From Acephala macrosclerotiorum (Eukaryota > Ascomycota > Leotiomycetes > Helotiales > Mollisiaceae), in contig MU119224.1 of NCBI GenBank assembly GCA_014904845.1, positions 1 through 64,000 on the forward strand: a stretch of DNA of 64,000 nucleotides, read 5' to 3'. The notes beneath the pieces are model-generated. The model searched no databases and was not told the DNA's origin. It worked only from the letters and a program-made list of their open reading frames with translations. Position numbers and translations under genes: made by a program. This document shows positions 42,542 to 53,872 of this stretch, one piece after another (the first letter of the stretch is position 1; each line of letters opens with the position of its first letter).

Positions 42542-43494
42542 AGTATGGTAGAGGGTTTCACCGTCATTTTCCGTCAACACGATGCATTCCACTATGCGGT
42601 GCTGATAGACTGAGGGAATCTGGAGGGGATGCATAATGGGATGGCCGGGGTTCATTCAATGGTTAAGGGACGGAGTTCATTTGCTTTCGGAAATTCGCAC
42701 GGGTGTATATTACCGCCAGCGTAGGGCGCTGAGCATCGATGAATCATGATTTCTCAACATCTTAAACCATCCTTGATCATAGTGACCTCAAGCTTCAGTG
42801 AATTCCACTTCGGGTCTTCCATATCACTTGGCCTGGCTTTGTTGATCTTGCCTACAGTGACGATGGTTGCTCGAGGAAACTTCGACGAGCGCAACGTTCT
42901 TTTATTAGCGGCTGCTGAAACTATCTCTGCATTAATCATGCATCATATAGTTGACGCTGGGGCTAACTTGAAATAGAATGTCCACCTCATGAAATAACGC
43001 GACAGCGTGAGTTCCAGACACTTGGCATATGTGTTCACGTTATGGCTGAAGGAAAGGGCCATTAATAGAGTTAGGTACGTGTCGAGATCAAAATCACGAC
43101 AAGATCATAGAATCATAGAGTCGTACGCTGTCAAATTCTTCTATTCGCAAATCCACTGCAATTTCTGCTATCTAATTTCACTGGAAGTCTTTGGACGTGA
43201 TGGAGCCTGGTGAAATCATGCCACTCTAGGTTCTCGATACTTTGACTACTCCATCGGATAGGTCCAGCTAACGGATAGTTGTCTTTCTCGTCGTTATACT
43301 TCCTCTGTGTATCTAGATAGGCGTAAATGATGCATTTGAGTATTGGGGTCGCGAGGGAACTGCATTTGCGTCAAATGTGCATGGTTCTTCTCAACCTCAA
43401 TACCCACAGATGGACGGCTGCTTGGCAAAGAAGCGGGATGTATCTTAGCGGATAAGGTTTGCGTATTTTCAGGAAAGCCTCCCATGAACGGTGC
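42542..43494. other. Intergenic between H3 and UPF3 (convergent 3' ends)
   Basis: About 950 bp between the convergent stop codons of H3 and the Upf3 gene. It presumably holds both 3' untranslated regions. Overlapping open frames at 42,746-42,976 (both strands) show no recognisable domain. I see no other element. Confidence 0.6.
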
Positions 43495-45323
43495 TCAATT
43501 CGCAGCTGGTCCGGTGGGCGCAGTAGCCGGTGCTTTGGTCTCTGAAGGACCTGCGTTTCCTCCACCTCGTCCACCACCCCTACCACCGCGTCTTCCAATT
43601 GTACCACCTCTACCACCTCGAGCACCACCTCTAGCTGGAGCATGAGGAGCTTGGTGAACAGGCTTCTTCTCAGGCGGCAGAGCTGTTCCTTTGCGTTGCA
43701 TGACCACAACCGTGCCTTGAGCTACGGGAACAGGGTTTTCTGCCATGGCTTTCTTCAAACCATCTGCATCGACGAAGTCAACATAGGCAAAGCCCTTCCT
43801 CTTGTCGATTTCAACCATTGAGACGGCTCCGAACTTCTCCATGGCTTCCTTGAGTAGTGCCTCCGTGACACCTTGAGATGGGTTGGCATGTTTGACAAAA
43901 GCTTGTGTAGCACCTTCGGATGGTATGGTCAGCTTGCGGGAAACCATGGTTGGAGCAGCAGGAGCTGCTTTGGCAGGCTGCATGGGTGGCGTAGCTTGGG
44001 GAGGTTGTTGAGTGTTGGGCTTCCTTAGTAGAACAACGGGAGCGGGAGGAGTAGGTGCTAGAGTAGAAGACGTTGTGGTTTTGCTCGACTCGGATTCAGT
44101 AGAAGAGGTTGCTTTTCCACGGGCTTTTCTGGATTGATTGGGCTGTAGTTTCGAAGTACTTGTTGCTTCTTGCGGCTGTGGCAACGACATTGAAGGCTTC
44201 TTCGTCTCACTTGCAGCCTTTTCAGCAGCAGCAACTCTCTTAGCCTTTTGTGCATCAGACGTGTCTCGTTGTATTTGACGGTGCGCTTGCGCTGGAGTAA
44301 ATCCGAGGTCTCGCTGCAACATCCGGATATGAGCAGCGATTGCTGCATTTCTCTGTCGGCCAGGGACCGAGGTGATATCCAACTTTGGTGGAGAAGCTGC
44401 CTGTGAAGCGGTTGTTTCCGAGGATGTTGGCGGTGCGGGACCTGACTTCGAGGCGGCCTCTCGATTGAGAATCCTGACTGCCTCCTTCGCAGCCTTCTCT
44501 AGCGTCTTGTCTACTTTGCCATCTTTACCTTTCTTCTTGCTATCTTCGACCGATGACGGCGATGTTTCCTTTGCCGACCTGTTCTTAGCAGACTGAGCTT
44601 CTTGCTTCCTGGCGAGCTTTACTGCTGCTTCCTTGTTTTTGCTCGCCTTCTTATCCTTCAAAAACTGTACCAGTGGTGTCGTGATGACCTTTTCCTGCTT
44701 TCCAAGAGTGCTTTCTGTCAAAGTATCTGCACTGACTTCCTTTGCTGTGGTGGGATTTGCTAGTCCTTCAAGGAAAGCCATGAACTCGGGATCCTGGTCG
44801 ATAGTTCCCGCGCGGGCATCAACGCGGCGTCTACCTCCCGGTATGCGACTATAAGGGGCAAATTCAACAACGGGCGGGCTAATGAGACATGAGTTCGTAA
44901 AGGTATTCTGGGCATCTTCGAATACAGCTTGCCGAATAGCTCCATCTAAGGCGAGAAGATGTGCTTCATTGGTGAGGTGAAGATATGCTCTAGAAGGTTT
45001 TGAGGGCTTTGATGGACTAGAAAACTGTTAGCAGTTGTATGTATGAACAAGATAGAAAAATTATACTCCTTTGAATCCTTCCCAGGCTTGTAGAAGAACC
45101 AGTCAACTCTGCCACCTCCAAGTTTCCAGTCTTCGCCTAGGATCTCTGTGAATTCGGTTTCTGTAAGGCCTGGAGCCAACCTGCGAACTATAGCCTTCAA
45201 CTTTTGGTTCGACGATTTGACCACAGCTGGTCGGGGAGCATTGCCAGAGGTCTGCGAAGCTGTGACAGCCAGCACTCCATTCGTTTGGGCACGGCTGCCA
45301 TTCTCCAGGCTTGATGCGAGCAT
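43495..45323 (-). CDS. UPF3: Upf3-family nonsense-mediated decay factor
   Basis: 592-residue protein of the Smg-4/Upf3 family, which bridges exon-junction or late-terminating complexes to Upf2/Upf1 in nonsense-mediated mRNA decay. Two exons, 45,323-45,067 and 45,016-43,495; the 50-bp intron has a CTAAC branch and TAG acceptor. The N-terminal Upf3 domain (about 40-165) starts KLKAIVRRLAPGLTETEF and includes WFFYKPGK and PSRAYLHL. A long Lys/Ser/Ala-rich middle follows. Near the C-terminus a second RRM-like fold (about 455-529) has an RNP1-like KGFAYVDF motif, and an RGG/GRGG-rich tail (about 549-573) follows. The start is the first Met in frame and leaves a normal N-terminus. It is divergent from the phosphatase gene 226 bp away, so a promoter may be shared. 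Confidence 0.9.
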
Positions 45324-45549
45324 GGCGCTAGTAGAGTCGATAGGCGAGGCCGCACTATTTCAGAAAGTTTTCGCGATCTGACCTTTTCCTTCGAATACTA
45401 ATCCCAAGATCAGAACAGATTCGTCGGCTTGTTCGTTACCTGACCCCGCGGTCAGTCACCACAAAGATATCAGAAGTCGGCGTTTTGATTGCAAACCGCC
45501 GAACACCTTCACCCCCAGTCTTACCCAACGCTAGCCAGATCAAGGCAGT
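45324..45549. promoter_or_regulatory. Short divergent promoter, UPF3 / Ppg1-like phosphatase
   Basis: Only 226 bp separate the start codons of the two divergent genes, so they probably share one nucleosome-free promoter. No clear TATA box or named factor site was recognised. Confidence 0.5.
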
Positions 45550-47204
45550 TTGTCGAGCCACTACCGCAATATGGATGTTCCGGGTCTCGCAACGGATGAA
45601 GAACATGGAGTCTTCCGTGCTGAGGTCTCCTACTCCGAGAACTCTGAATCAACAAAGAACAACTCGGACGAGTGGTTTTCAGGCTCCGACGAAGGTCTTG
45701 ATCTGCCATCTCAACCTACGACTATTGCAACACCCAAGCCCGTACTACCAGGCCTAAAGCGATCCCTACCAAACTTCCAACAACCCAACCTACTGCCTTC
45801 ACGACCCCTTCCTCGTCCCCCCACCTGCAAGATGCCAAACCCAAGCGTCCCAAAGCCGGGTCCGGCAAATCTAACGAAGAACGCTGGCTTGGAGCAATGG
45901 CTTGAAGAAGCTAAGCAGTGTCATTACCTCCCCGAGGCGGTCATGAAGCAACTGTGTGAGATGGTCAAGGAGTGTCTAATGGAGGGTATGCGAGATTATC
46001 ATATTATTCGCGACAAAAGCTAACACTTTGCAGAGTCGAACATCCAACCTGTCACTACGCCTGTCACGATCTGCGGTGACATTCATGGCCAGTTCTATGA
46101 TCTGCTAGAGCTCTTCCGCATCGCAGGTGGCATGCCCGGCGAGACCAATGTTCAGAAGCCCACCACACAAACCACCGTCATTAGCTCCGACGATATCGAG
46201 CCACCCACCGAGATCATAAACCCCAAGTTAAAGAAGAAGATCAGAAGTTCCGATAGTGGTATTGAGAGCGCTAGTGGTGAGGATGACGACGATGAGGAGC
46301 AACGAGGCCGACCCCGTACTGCCGGAGCTTCAAGCCGTGGTGGTAGTGCTGGAGGTGATTCTGCCATTGGTATTAACGAGGTCTCCGGTAGTGGAAACCA
46401 GAACTTCATCTTCCTTGGTGATTTTGTCGATCGTGGATACTTCAGTCTGGAGACCTTCACTTTGTTGATGTGCTTGAAGGCCATGTGAGCAATTGCAAAA
46501 AAAATTCGATAGCCAGTAAGCTGACAAAATACAGGTACCCTGATAAAATTACTCTCGTACGAGGAAACCACGAATCCCGCCAAATCACCCAAGTCTACGG
46601 TTTCTATGAGGAGTGCCAACAAAAGTATGGAAATGCATCAGTCTGGAAGTCGTGCTGCCAAGTCTTCGATTTTCTCGTCCTTGCTGCTATCGTTGATGGC
46701 GAAGTTCTTTGCGTCCATGGTGGCTTGAGTCCGGAAATTCGCACTGTCGATCAAATCCGTGTTGTGGCACGTGCTCAAGAGATCCCTCATGAGGGTGCGT
46801 TCTGTGACCTGGTTTGGAGTGATCCTGAGGACGTCGAAACCTGGGCTGTTTCCCCTCGTGGCGCTGGCTGGCTGTTCGGTGACAAGGTGGCTACGGAGTT
46901 CAATCACGTCAATGGCCTGAAGTTGATTGCTCGTGCCCATCAACTGGTCAATGAGGGTTACAAGGTAAGCTGCTTTACTGGCATATCGCAGGATTCTGCT
47001 GACTGGTCATAGTACCACTTCTCCAACAAGTCCGTCGTTACCGTCTGGTCCGCTCCAAATTACTGCTACCGCTGCGGTAATGTTGCTTCGATCATGAACG
47101 TTGGCGAAGATTTGAATCCTAAGTTCAGTATCTTCTCTGCCGTTCCCGAAGACCAACGAGCTGTTCCAGCCGGACGTCGTGGTGCAGGAGAGTACTTTTT
47201 GTAA
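45550..47204 (+). CDS. Ppg1-like PP2A-family Ser/Thr phosphatase catalytic subunit
   Basis: 502-residue PPP-family phosphatase. Exons are 45,550-45,985, 46,034-46,484, 46,535-46,964 and 47,013-47,204, with three GT-AG introns of 48-50 bp. Metal and catalytic motifs are complete: GDIHGQ (160-165), GDFVDRG (274-280), RGNHE (305-309), and the [11 protein letters not shown] region (452-462). It ends in YFL, the PP2A-type tail that can be methylated. [12 protein letters not shown] and [11 protein letters not shown] suggest the Ppg1 branch rather than PP2A, PP4 or Sit4, but orthology is inferred. Two additions enlarge the usual ~310-residue core: an N-terminal extension of about 110 residues, and an acidic insert of about 80 residues (183-265) between the first two motifs, holding DSGIES (219-224). 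A later start at Met8 (45,571) is possible. Confidence 0.92.
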
Positions 47205-48148
47205 ATGACATGAGATAATGAACCGATACGGCGTTTGATGGGCTTCTGCATCTGGGGGCGTTTATGAATACCGACATACCGTGTAACAATAACTGGCAGA
47301 CATGGAGGGATACGTTAGATACCTTGAGAATTGTACCATATGACGAGAAATGAAGCACACGAAGACCAACCACGGTATTCTGACAAACTTCCCCTCACTA
47401 TAGTGATAGACAACCACTTCTGCTCAGTGCTTCGTTCTAGCCATCACCGAAAAGTGAGCCGTCTTGCATGATTCCTCTGAAGGCAGGTGCCTAGTAATTC
47501 TTGGAGTCACCATTTGGTATTACATACTCGATATGGTTTGAAGAAATGGTCCTGAGGCAATAGTGTCAAACAGAGAGTAGGACATTTGAATAAACGGTTG
47601 AAGCTACAATTTGAAATTGTCACAATATCTCACTGGATATACATCATTACAAGCAGCTAACTAGGTAAGATCTTGCATGCAGCAAGAAAGATCCCACCTA
47701 CGCCATTTCCAACTAGAAGACTGTTGACTCCTTTAGCAGCACCGAATTTTTTTGGCTAATCAGACATCCAAACAACGCCCGCAATCAATCAGTTCCTCCT
47801 GGATACATGTGATGTACAAATCTATGATCCCGGTCCCTGATACCCGTTGATGATACAACTCGACTGTCTCCCCATCCTTCAGTCTTTGGACCTTCCTATT
47901 TCCGCAACGCTTCCGTGGCGCCGAGTCATTCAATGTCGAATTCCTCTTGGCCTATTCATGCGTGAGGCGCCGGCCTCGGCCTCGACCTCGGTCGGCGACT
48001 TTTCAGTCTCAAAGGCTCTTCGTTTCCTGTCAAGATAAGAACGCTCGGTTCAGGGTCTCTTTACTCCTACAGGATCCGTCTGTTTCCAGTGTTGAGTATG
48101 TCCACCACATTGGATGATCTCGTCTCGCTTGTTCAAGAGCATGGTGGT
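47205..48148. other. Intergenic between convergent genes
   Basis: About 940 bp between the stop codons of the phosphatase and the first coiled-coil gene. I see only short chance frames and presumed 3' untranslated sequence. Confidence 0.6.
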
Positions 48149-48868
48149 TCAGAGTGGTTGTAGGTGATATTTTCCATCGTTGGGATGTGAAGTGGAAGTT
48201 GTTGAGGATGAACAGTGACTTCGTGTAGAGGGTGGTGAGGTGACATAGACTGGACCGGAGTTATATGACATAGTGGTAGGTGCGTAGGTGACTGGTAGCG
48301 GTTGGGTGTAAGTTACAGGTGGTCGAGGAGCAAATGGATTTTGGTCCATTCGCGTTGGCGGAGGCTGTGAAGCCATTGGCATATCATACACCACTGAAGC
48401 TCTTCGTCCACCAGATAGACTGTCAGAGCGAGGTCGAGGTCGAGGTACTTCAACGCGTGGTGGTGTTGTTCGCGTGGCGCTGCGAGGTGAGGTTTCTCGT
48501 CTCAATCTATCGTTCGCTTTTCGTTCCTCCTTGAGATCTTCCAATAGTTGCTCAACTTGGTCTAGCAGTCCGCTTTTCTCTCTTTTCAATTGGCGATTCT
48601 CTTTGTTGCTGTCGGCGAGCGAGTCGCTTAACTTCTTGTTACTTGCCTCGAGCTTCTTGATGGTCGCGTAACTTGCATCCAATGCTTCTCTTAGAGCGTC
48701 GATGTCATGACGCTGGTCTTCGATCTGTTGGTAGGTGAAGGGCGACGACTCGTCAGGCGTGCCTAGGCTTGCTCTATCTGAAGATCCGATGCCCGAGTCC
48801 TTGCTTCTATGGCCAGAAGAACCTTTGGTTCCTCGCTCGTAGTGGACCTGCTTCTTTTTCGACGACAT
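48149..48868 (-). CDS. Small coiled-coil protein, function unknown
   Basis: 239-residue single-exon protein not assigned to a named family. The frame is open to 48,943, but the start MSSKKKQ at 48,868 gives the natural basic N-terminus and follows typical upstream sequence. Layout: Ser/Lys-rich head (1-45) with a DSGIGS motif (24-29); a Glu/Lys/Leu heptad region (about 47-127, including QLLEDLKEERKANDRLRR) predicted to be a coiled coil; then an Arg/Pro/Tyr-rich tail (130-239) of low complexity. It lies upstream of a second coiled-coil gene on the same strand. It could be a cytoskeletal or scaffold adaptor; this is inference only. Confidence 0.8.
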   Translation of the reverse strand: MSSKKKQVHYERGTKGSSGHRSKDSGIGSSDRASLGTPDESSPFTYQQIEDQRHDIDALREALDASYATIKKLEASNKKLSDSLADSNKENRQLKREKSGLLDQVEQLLEDLKEERKANDRLRRETSPRSATRTTPPRVEVPRPRPRSDSLSGGRRASVVYDMPMASQPPPTRMDQNPFAPRPPVTYTQPLPVTYAPTTMSYNSGPVYVTSPPSTRSHCSSSTTSTSHPNDGKYHLQPL

Positions 48869-50375
48869 CGTGATAGGATGTTTGAGACGGTAAGACTGGG
48901 ATATGGAGCCCAACGTGCAGTGAGCTGGCCAAAAAATTACCAATAGATGAATACACGGTGAGGCGGACTAGCGGTCAGGTAAGGGCAAGTCTTAATGATA
49001 ATGCAAGGCTGAGCTGAAGTCGAGGAATTGACGAAGGATATAAAAGAAGAAGCAGCTGCACGTTTGATTTTATGAACGACAATTGAGAAAACATCGAAAG
49101 GGAACTGCTGCCTACACATATGATAATATTGACACAATGCCCTTTGGCAGAGTGTCATGGGGAGAGCCCATAGCATCCCACATGCCGACAGCTGGGGAGT
49201 TTCGCACACCGAGTAACCTAGATGGAATGCTTGGCTGCACGTTTGGAAGGAGAACGAACCAGAACGAGGCGCGAAGAGGCAGACAAAAAGAGTCACCGAA
49301 AGGCTCCGCAACCACTTTGCTGCGACCAGAGAGGATGCGCCTTGCCATTGGCGGTGCAGAGGAAGTTGGGGTGTGTTGCCTTGGTGTGAGAGAGGAGGGC
49401 TGCAGCACTGCCTACTTGCCTTTTGATCCTTCGGGGCGCTAGGACTCGAGAAAGCCTCGCAGGCTCGCCCATCTTCTCCTTGTCGCCGGCTGAAGAGCCT
49501 CCTTCGGACGGTGACTTCGTCTGGACTGTATGTACTCCGTCCTGATTTGGAGCGGGGTGCCAGCTGAGGGCTGCGATTGGTAATGAATATGTTCGCAGAG
49601 TTGTGTAATACTTCGCTGTCAATTAATTGTCGATTGTACAGTACGCGCAGGCGGGCAGGCACCCGTGCCGCCGATGACTCGATAACCCTCACGTGCAGCA
49701 CAATCACGAGGTTTCGAGACTATCAGATGATGAATCAGATCTCTGATTCACGTCAGTCACGCTATTGTGACATGTGGAAGACCATTTCGGCTGAGGGCCT
49801 AGTTGATTGTAAGGGTTGGTCGCGGCCGACGTGCTTTGGGAAGTCAAATTTCTGCGATTTCTATCTACATCTCAAACCTGCATTACCGGAAGGATTCAGT
49901 TAACCCTGCAGCCAAGAGTTATCAGCAGAAGCCTAAATCGATGAATAATGGCACTCACTGAGATGCAAGCATCTTGAGGCTCGTTCGGCTGCTACGGACC
50001 TGTGCATGCAGAAGCTCTATCGATCAATGAGCTTCTGGTTGTCCCATCTTTTGGACATGATTGGCCATAGGCGTCAGACTCAATTCGATGCGTTTTGTTC
50101 GCTTTCGAGTCAAAGGATATGAGGCGGAAACTAATGGAAAGTCCCTAACGTGTACATATCTTTACTGCAGACATGTGTTCTCGCAGTTTCGTTCGGATGA
50201 ATCAAGTAGCCGTCGAGTAATCGTTGGCATGTGAGCTTTTGGCCCTCTCACCGAATTACTGAATCTGGCGCTCATGTTGATGTTATCGACGATCCTCCCT
50301 GGATCTATCAGGTGGTCCTTGAGAGTCGATGCCCTTCCTCTTGCGTCTTCCAGTATCTCCTTCACACTTGGTCTC
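48869..50375. other. Intergenic between the two coiled-coil genes
   Basis: 1.5 kb with the likely promoter of the 48,868 gene and the 3' end of the next. A 256-codon open frame on the minus strand (48,937-49,707) is Cys/Ser/Pro-rich without a domain and overlaps similarly long frames on the other strand, so I treat it as chance. Nothing else is supported. Confidence 0.6.
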
Positions 50376-51126
50376 TCATTCGACCCTATACCCTTTCGTC
50401 CACAAAAACTCCTTCAAATATACAATCCTACTATTCTTCTCGGCGATCCGAACTTCTGCGAGTCTAAGCGTTTCGTCCCTCTCCATCAATCGTTGTCGAA
50501 GAACCTCGACTTCTAGCTCCTTCTGCTCATATGCTTCCCTGAGACCATCGCTTTCTCGGCTTCCTCGTTTCATGAGTCGAACCTTTTCCTCCAGCTTTTC
50601 GTTCTTGTGTACAAGCTTGTCGTTGATGTCCTCCTCTTTGGCGAGTGTGCTTTCTAGTCTTCTAACCTCCCGGACATTTGCCTCGAGCTGTTGTTGCAAG
50701 TGTCGACAGCCGTAGTGTTCGTTGACCACTTTTTGGTGCTCGATTCTACCGATTTGTTAGGAGTATGACAATATGGTATGGGAAAAGGTGTTGCGGGTAA
50801 GGGAGACTGTCTTGAGCATTGTGGTATGCAACAAGCATATCGGCGCTCAAGAAGCGAGCTGCCACAGAAACGGACAGAAAATGAGCGGGGAAGGAGACAT
50901 ACCGTAGATTCTGGAGATGCCACTCTGATCTCTGTGCCAGACTTAGTCTACTTTGGAGTGAACGGACCTCGGCGGCAAGTGCTTCTTCTCGGGTTTCTGC
51001 TTGTTCGAGAAGGTCTCGAACTGGCATTCTTCCTTGAGATGAAGACCTATAATGAGATCCCGAGCGCGAGTACACTAGACGTTCACGGCCTCGCGAATCG
51101 CGCTCGACGTAAGTCCTGCCACTCAT
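50376..51126 (-). CDS. Coiled-coil protein, function unknown
   Basis: 197-residue protein from two exons (51,126-50,903 and 50,745-50,376) joined across a 157-bp GT-AG intron. The start MSGRTYVERD follows an in-frame run with no better Met. Head (1-35) is Arg/Ser/Tyr-rich. From about 36 to 185 it is almost continuous charged heptad repeat (RDLLEQAETREEALAAEV; LEANVREVRRLESTLAKEED; LRQRLMERDETLRLAEVR), a long coiled coil interrupted near the GCRH at 87-90. It ends WTKGYRVE. No enzyme motif. Same strand and general layout as the neighbour at 48,149-48,868, but sequence similarity is not obvious. Probably a structural or adaptor protein. Confidence 0.8.
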
Positions 51127-53872
51127 CCGACTGTTTGTATTCCCTATGTTGTCGTGTGGTTCTTGGTCCCCGAACGAACGAGAAGACCAGTGGAGGCTAG
51201 TTGGTACCGGAAGATCTGAAGATTTGTCGCGGGAGTAGTGATTGGAGTGACGAATATGCAAGTGCGTTTTATTGCAACAGTATTGGATGAAAGTACAGCA
51301 AGATTGATCAATGAGAATAGAACATGAGGGACCTATATATGTGCGGGTGCCTGGGGGTCGCCCTTTGAGAGAGCCTCGTCCCACATGATCTGGAGTCTGT
51401 CTAGCTTTTGGCCACACCCCCCCAGGGTCGGTGAAGAGATCATGCCTACGTTCCTAATTCGGCCCTACGGAAAATCTAATCTGGTGAACAAGATGGCAAC
51501 ATGATCGAGGAAGTGTGACAGCTAACACACACCTTTCCGATGAAGCTCGTCTTTCATGCCTAGTCAGGAACCCTTTCCTAGCATAACCTTCCGTGCCGCA
51601 CCACAGGACGACAGAACTGGAAGGAGTGTGTGTGTGTTTACATCTTCAGCTTGCCATGGTCCATTGAGTTTTATGCCCGTAGAAGGCGCCTTGTCCGGCG
51701 GGGTGCATCGCAGAAGCGCAAGCGCGACGGATGCCAATCATCTTGATCACGATGCGGAGGGGGCGCAGGAGAGAGCAAGAGTCAATGTAAGGGCAGTGCT
51801 AACGGTGAGTTATCGAGTGGATAATGGAGGGGTTGGAAACCCAAGGACGGCTTTCAGTCTTGCCCTTTGGGGGCCGGAAGTCTTTGCACAGCCACTTGGA
51901 GTAAAGAGCTGAACCACCACAACCTGCTTTGAGATTTCGATGCTCTTCTTGGCATGAGATGGCGCGTCAATGTGGCTTTAGTTGGGTAGTGGCGCTCAGT
52001 CAGTGAAGAAGAAAGAAGAAAGAAGAAAGATGTGGCTGGTATTGTGAAAGCCCCGCCATGTGTTCTCGTACATCGCGTCGATGATGTGCGCGACCGAGAA
52101 CGAGAAGCAAACAGCGGAAGAATAGCAAAATGTGTGATTGGGATTCAGTACGGGTTATCTCGCACGGTGTAGTATTCTGAGCGCGACTGGACTGGGCCTG
52201 CAAGGACACCATAGCATTGGAGAGCAAAAATCCAACCAGAAATCTCTGGCCGGAGTGCCTACCTGTATGAACCCGCGGCATGTGACGATATGAAGCGCTG
52301 GAAGAGAGAGGAATCTTGTATTTTGCATTTCGCATCAAGATTGTCGCCAGAGCTGCTGAAGGGTAGCTTGTCGAATTCTTCCTCGTGTCCTTGATAGAAT
52401 CAAACGACCACAACGAAAAAAAGATGTCCCTCAGACTTCCATCACCATCCGCCCAGTCCACCCGGCCGAAACCAAGGCAGAAGGGGCCGAGATCATCACC
52501 ACTCCCTATACAGTACATGTTGCCATGTACCGCCATCCTTGCGGACAGTGCGGAAGTAAAAGGCTTCACTCTTGAACGGCGAGGACAGATCATCTTCGAG
52601 AGTAGAGTCTGTGGCTCGTGAAGAGAACACAGAAGAGGATGTTTACTAAATAGATGATTCCATGACTGTTGGTTGGATGGTCAGTAGAGGCCGTGAGGGT
52701 GACTGTTGGGGGGCCGGGGGATGGTGTTTGCTCACAGTAAAATCGCTTGAGAAGAAAAGAAAGAACCGGGAGCCACGACGAGATTATATACCCAGAAATT
52801 TTCGTGTCGCGCTAGTCCAAGCCCTTATCGCCCTTATCAGGTTTGTCTTGTTTGCACCGAATGCACGTGATGCGGCTTTCGGTGACATTCGCCATTCGCC
52901 ACGCGGGTGACACGGCCGCATACCGTCCCGTTTCCGTATCGAGACCACGCTATGGCTTGAGGTATATCTCACGCGGGTCCCCTCTGCATAGCAGCAACTT
53001 TGAATTTTTTCGGAGTGTTCCTTCCGGCTGAGCAGGGCGTATTCACGACTACTTTCTGTGCTGCTAGTCTAGATATGAAAGCAGATATGTCTGGGCAATA
53101 TTTCGTTCCGCTTGGGAAGGTTGGAAAGCCAAGTAAGTCGGTAGGAGATATGGACATGACAAAGAAATTGTGGTGGGGGTAGAGGAAGAGTTTATTAAGG
53201 ACCAGTTGATGTGAAGTTGAATATTAAAAAGGTTGTTTATGTTTTGACTATCTGGCACAACCAAATGGGTGCTTTGTGTCGGGGTAACTTGAACTTCTAG
53301 AGAAATAGTGCATCTGGATGACGGGCTTGCTATGGGATAACGGTATTATCTGAGTGGCGAAGAGGATCGTCAAGAAATGTGATGTGATTACGTGAATTAG
53401 TTCTGCTTTCAGAAACACTTTATGGAGACAAAATAGAAAATAAATAGGAATTGATCGCGGCATTATCATGCATGCTTCCACGTACGTCTCCTTCCTTGCT
53501 GGTTATTCATGAGCATTGGAAAGCACTCAATTCTAGTAATATTAGCCCATTCTCGAAAATTATACAGTTCAAAGCCTAGCATCCGCTCGACCCTATCTGA
53601 AGGACATGAAGCCTCACAAAAGCTGTGGCAATATTAGGGTGTAGAATTCGGCAAGAAAAAGTCGATGCGAGGGAGTAGTTTGATGTATATTTTGTTTGCT
53701 GAAATCAACAGGGCGGTGGAAGAACTTGCGCCCTTGATCCTACAAAATAATGATAGCGGTATACCTGATACTCCAGGATTTCACTCGCTATTGATGTTGC
53801 AATCCTACGCCAATAGGGTGTGCGGCTATTTGCTATTGATACAAAAACCAAACTTGCGATATAACCGGAAAT
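51127..53872. other. Long intergenic region without supported genes
   Basis: 2.7 kb of normal composition. A GAAGAAA-type simple repeat lies at 52,008-52,029. Open frames (118 codons plus at 51,556; 197 codons minus at 52,000-52,593; others near 52,800-53,480) lack domains and overlap one another. A short plus-strand stretch around 52,380-52,570 reads like a protein fragment (TIRPVHPAE, HPCGQCG), but no gene model can be built. It may hide a non-coding transcript or a decayed gene. Confidence 0.5.
52008..52029. repeat. (GAAGAAA)n simple repeat
   Basis: About three tandem GAAGAAA units in the gene-free interval. Confidence 0.8.

Noticed and set aside
43343..43645. 100-codon plus-strand proline-rich frame
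   Set aside because: Complement of the Upf3 RGG tail; its Pro content is a by-product of Gly/Arg codons.
48937..49707. 256-codon minus-strand frame
   Set aside because: No domain, unusual Cys/Ser/Pro composition, competing long frames on the other strand, and it overlaps the likely promoter of the 48,868 gene.
52000..52593. 197-codon minus-strand frame
   Set aside because: Low-complexity start at a GAAGAAA repeat, no domain, overlapping frame opposite.
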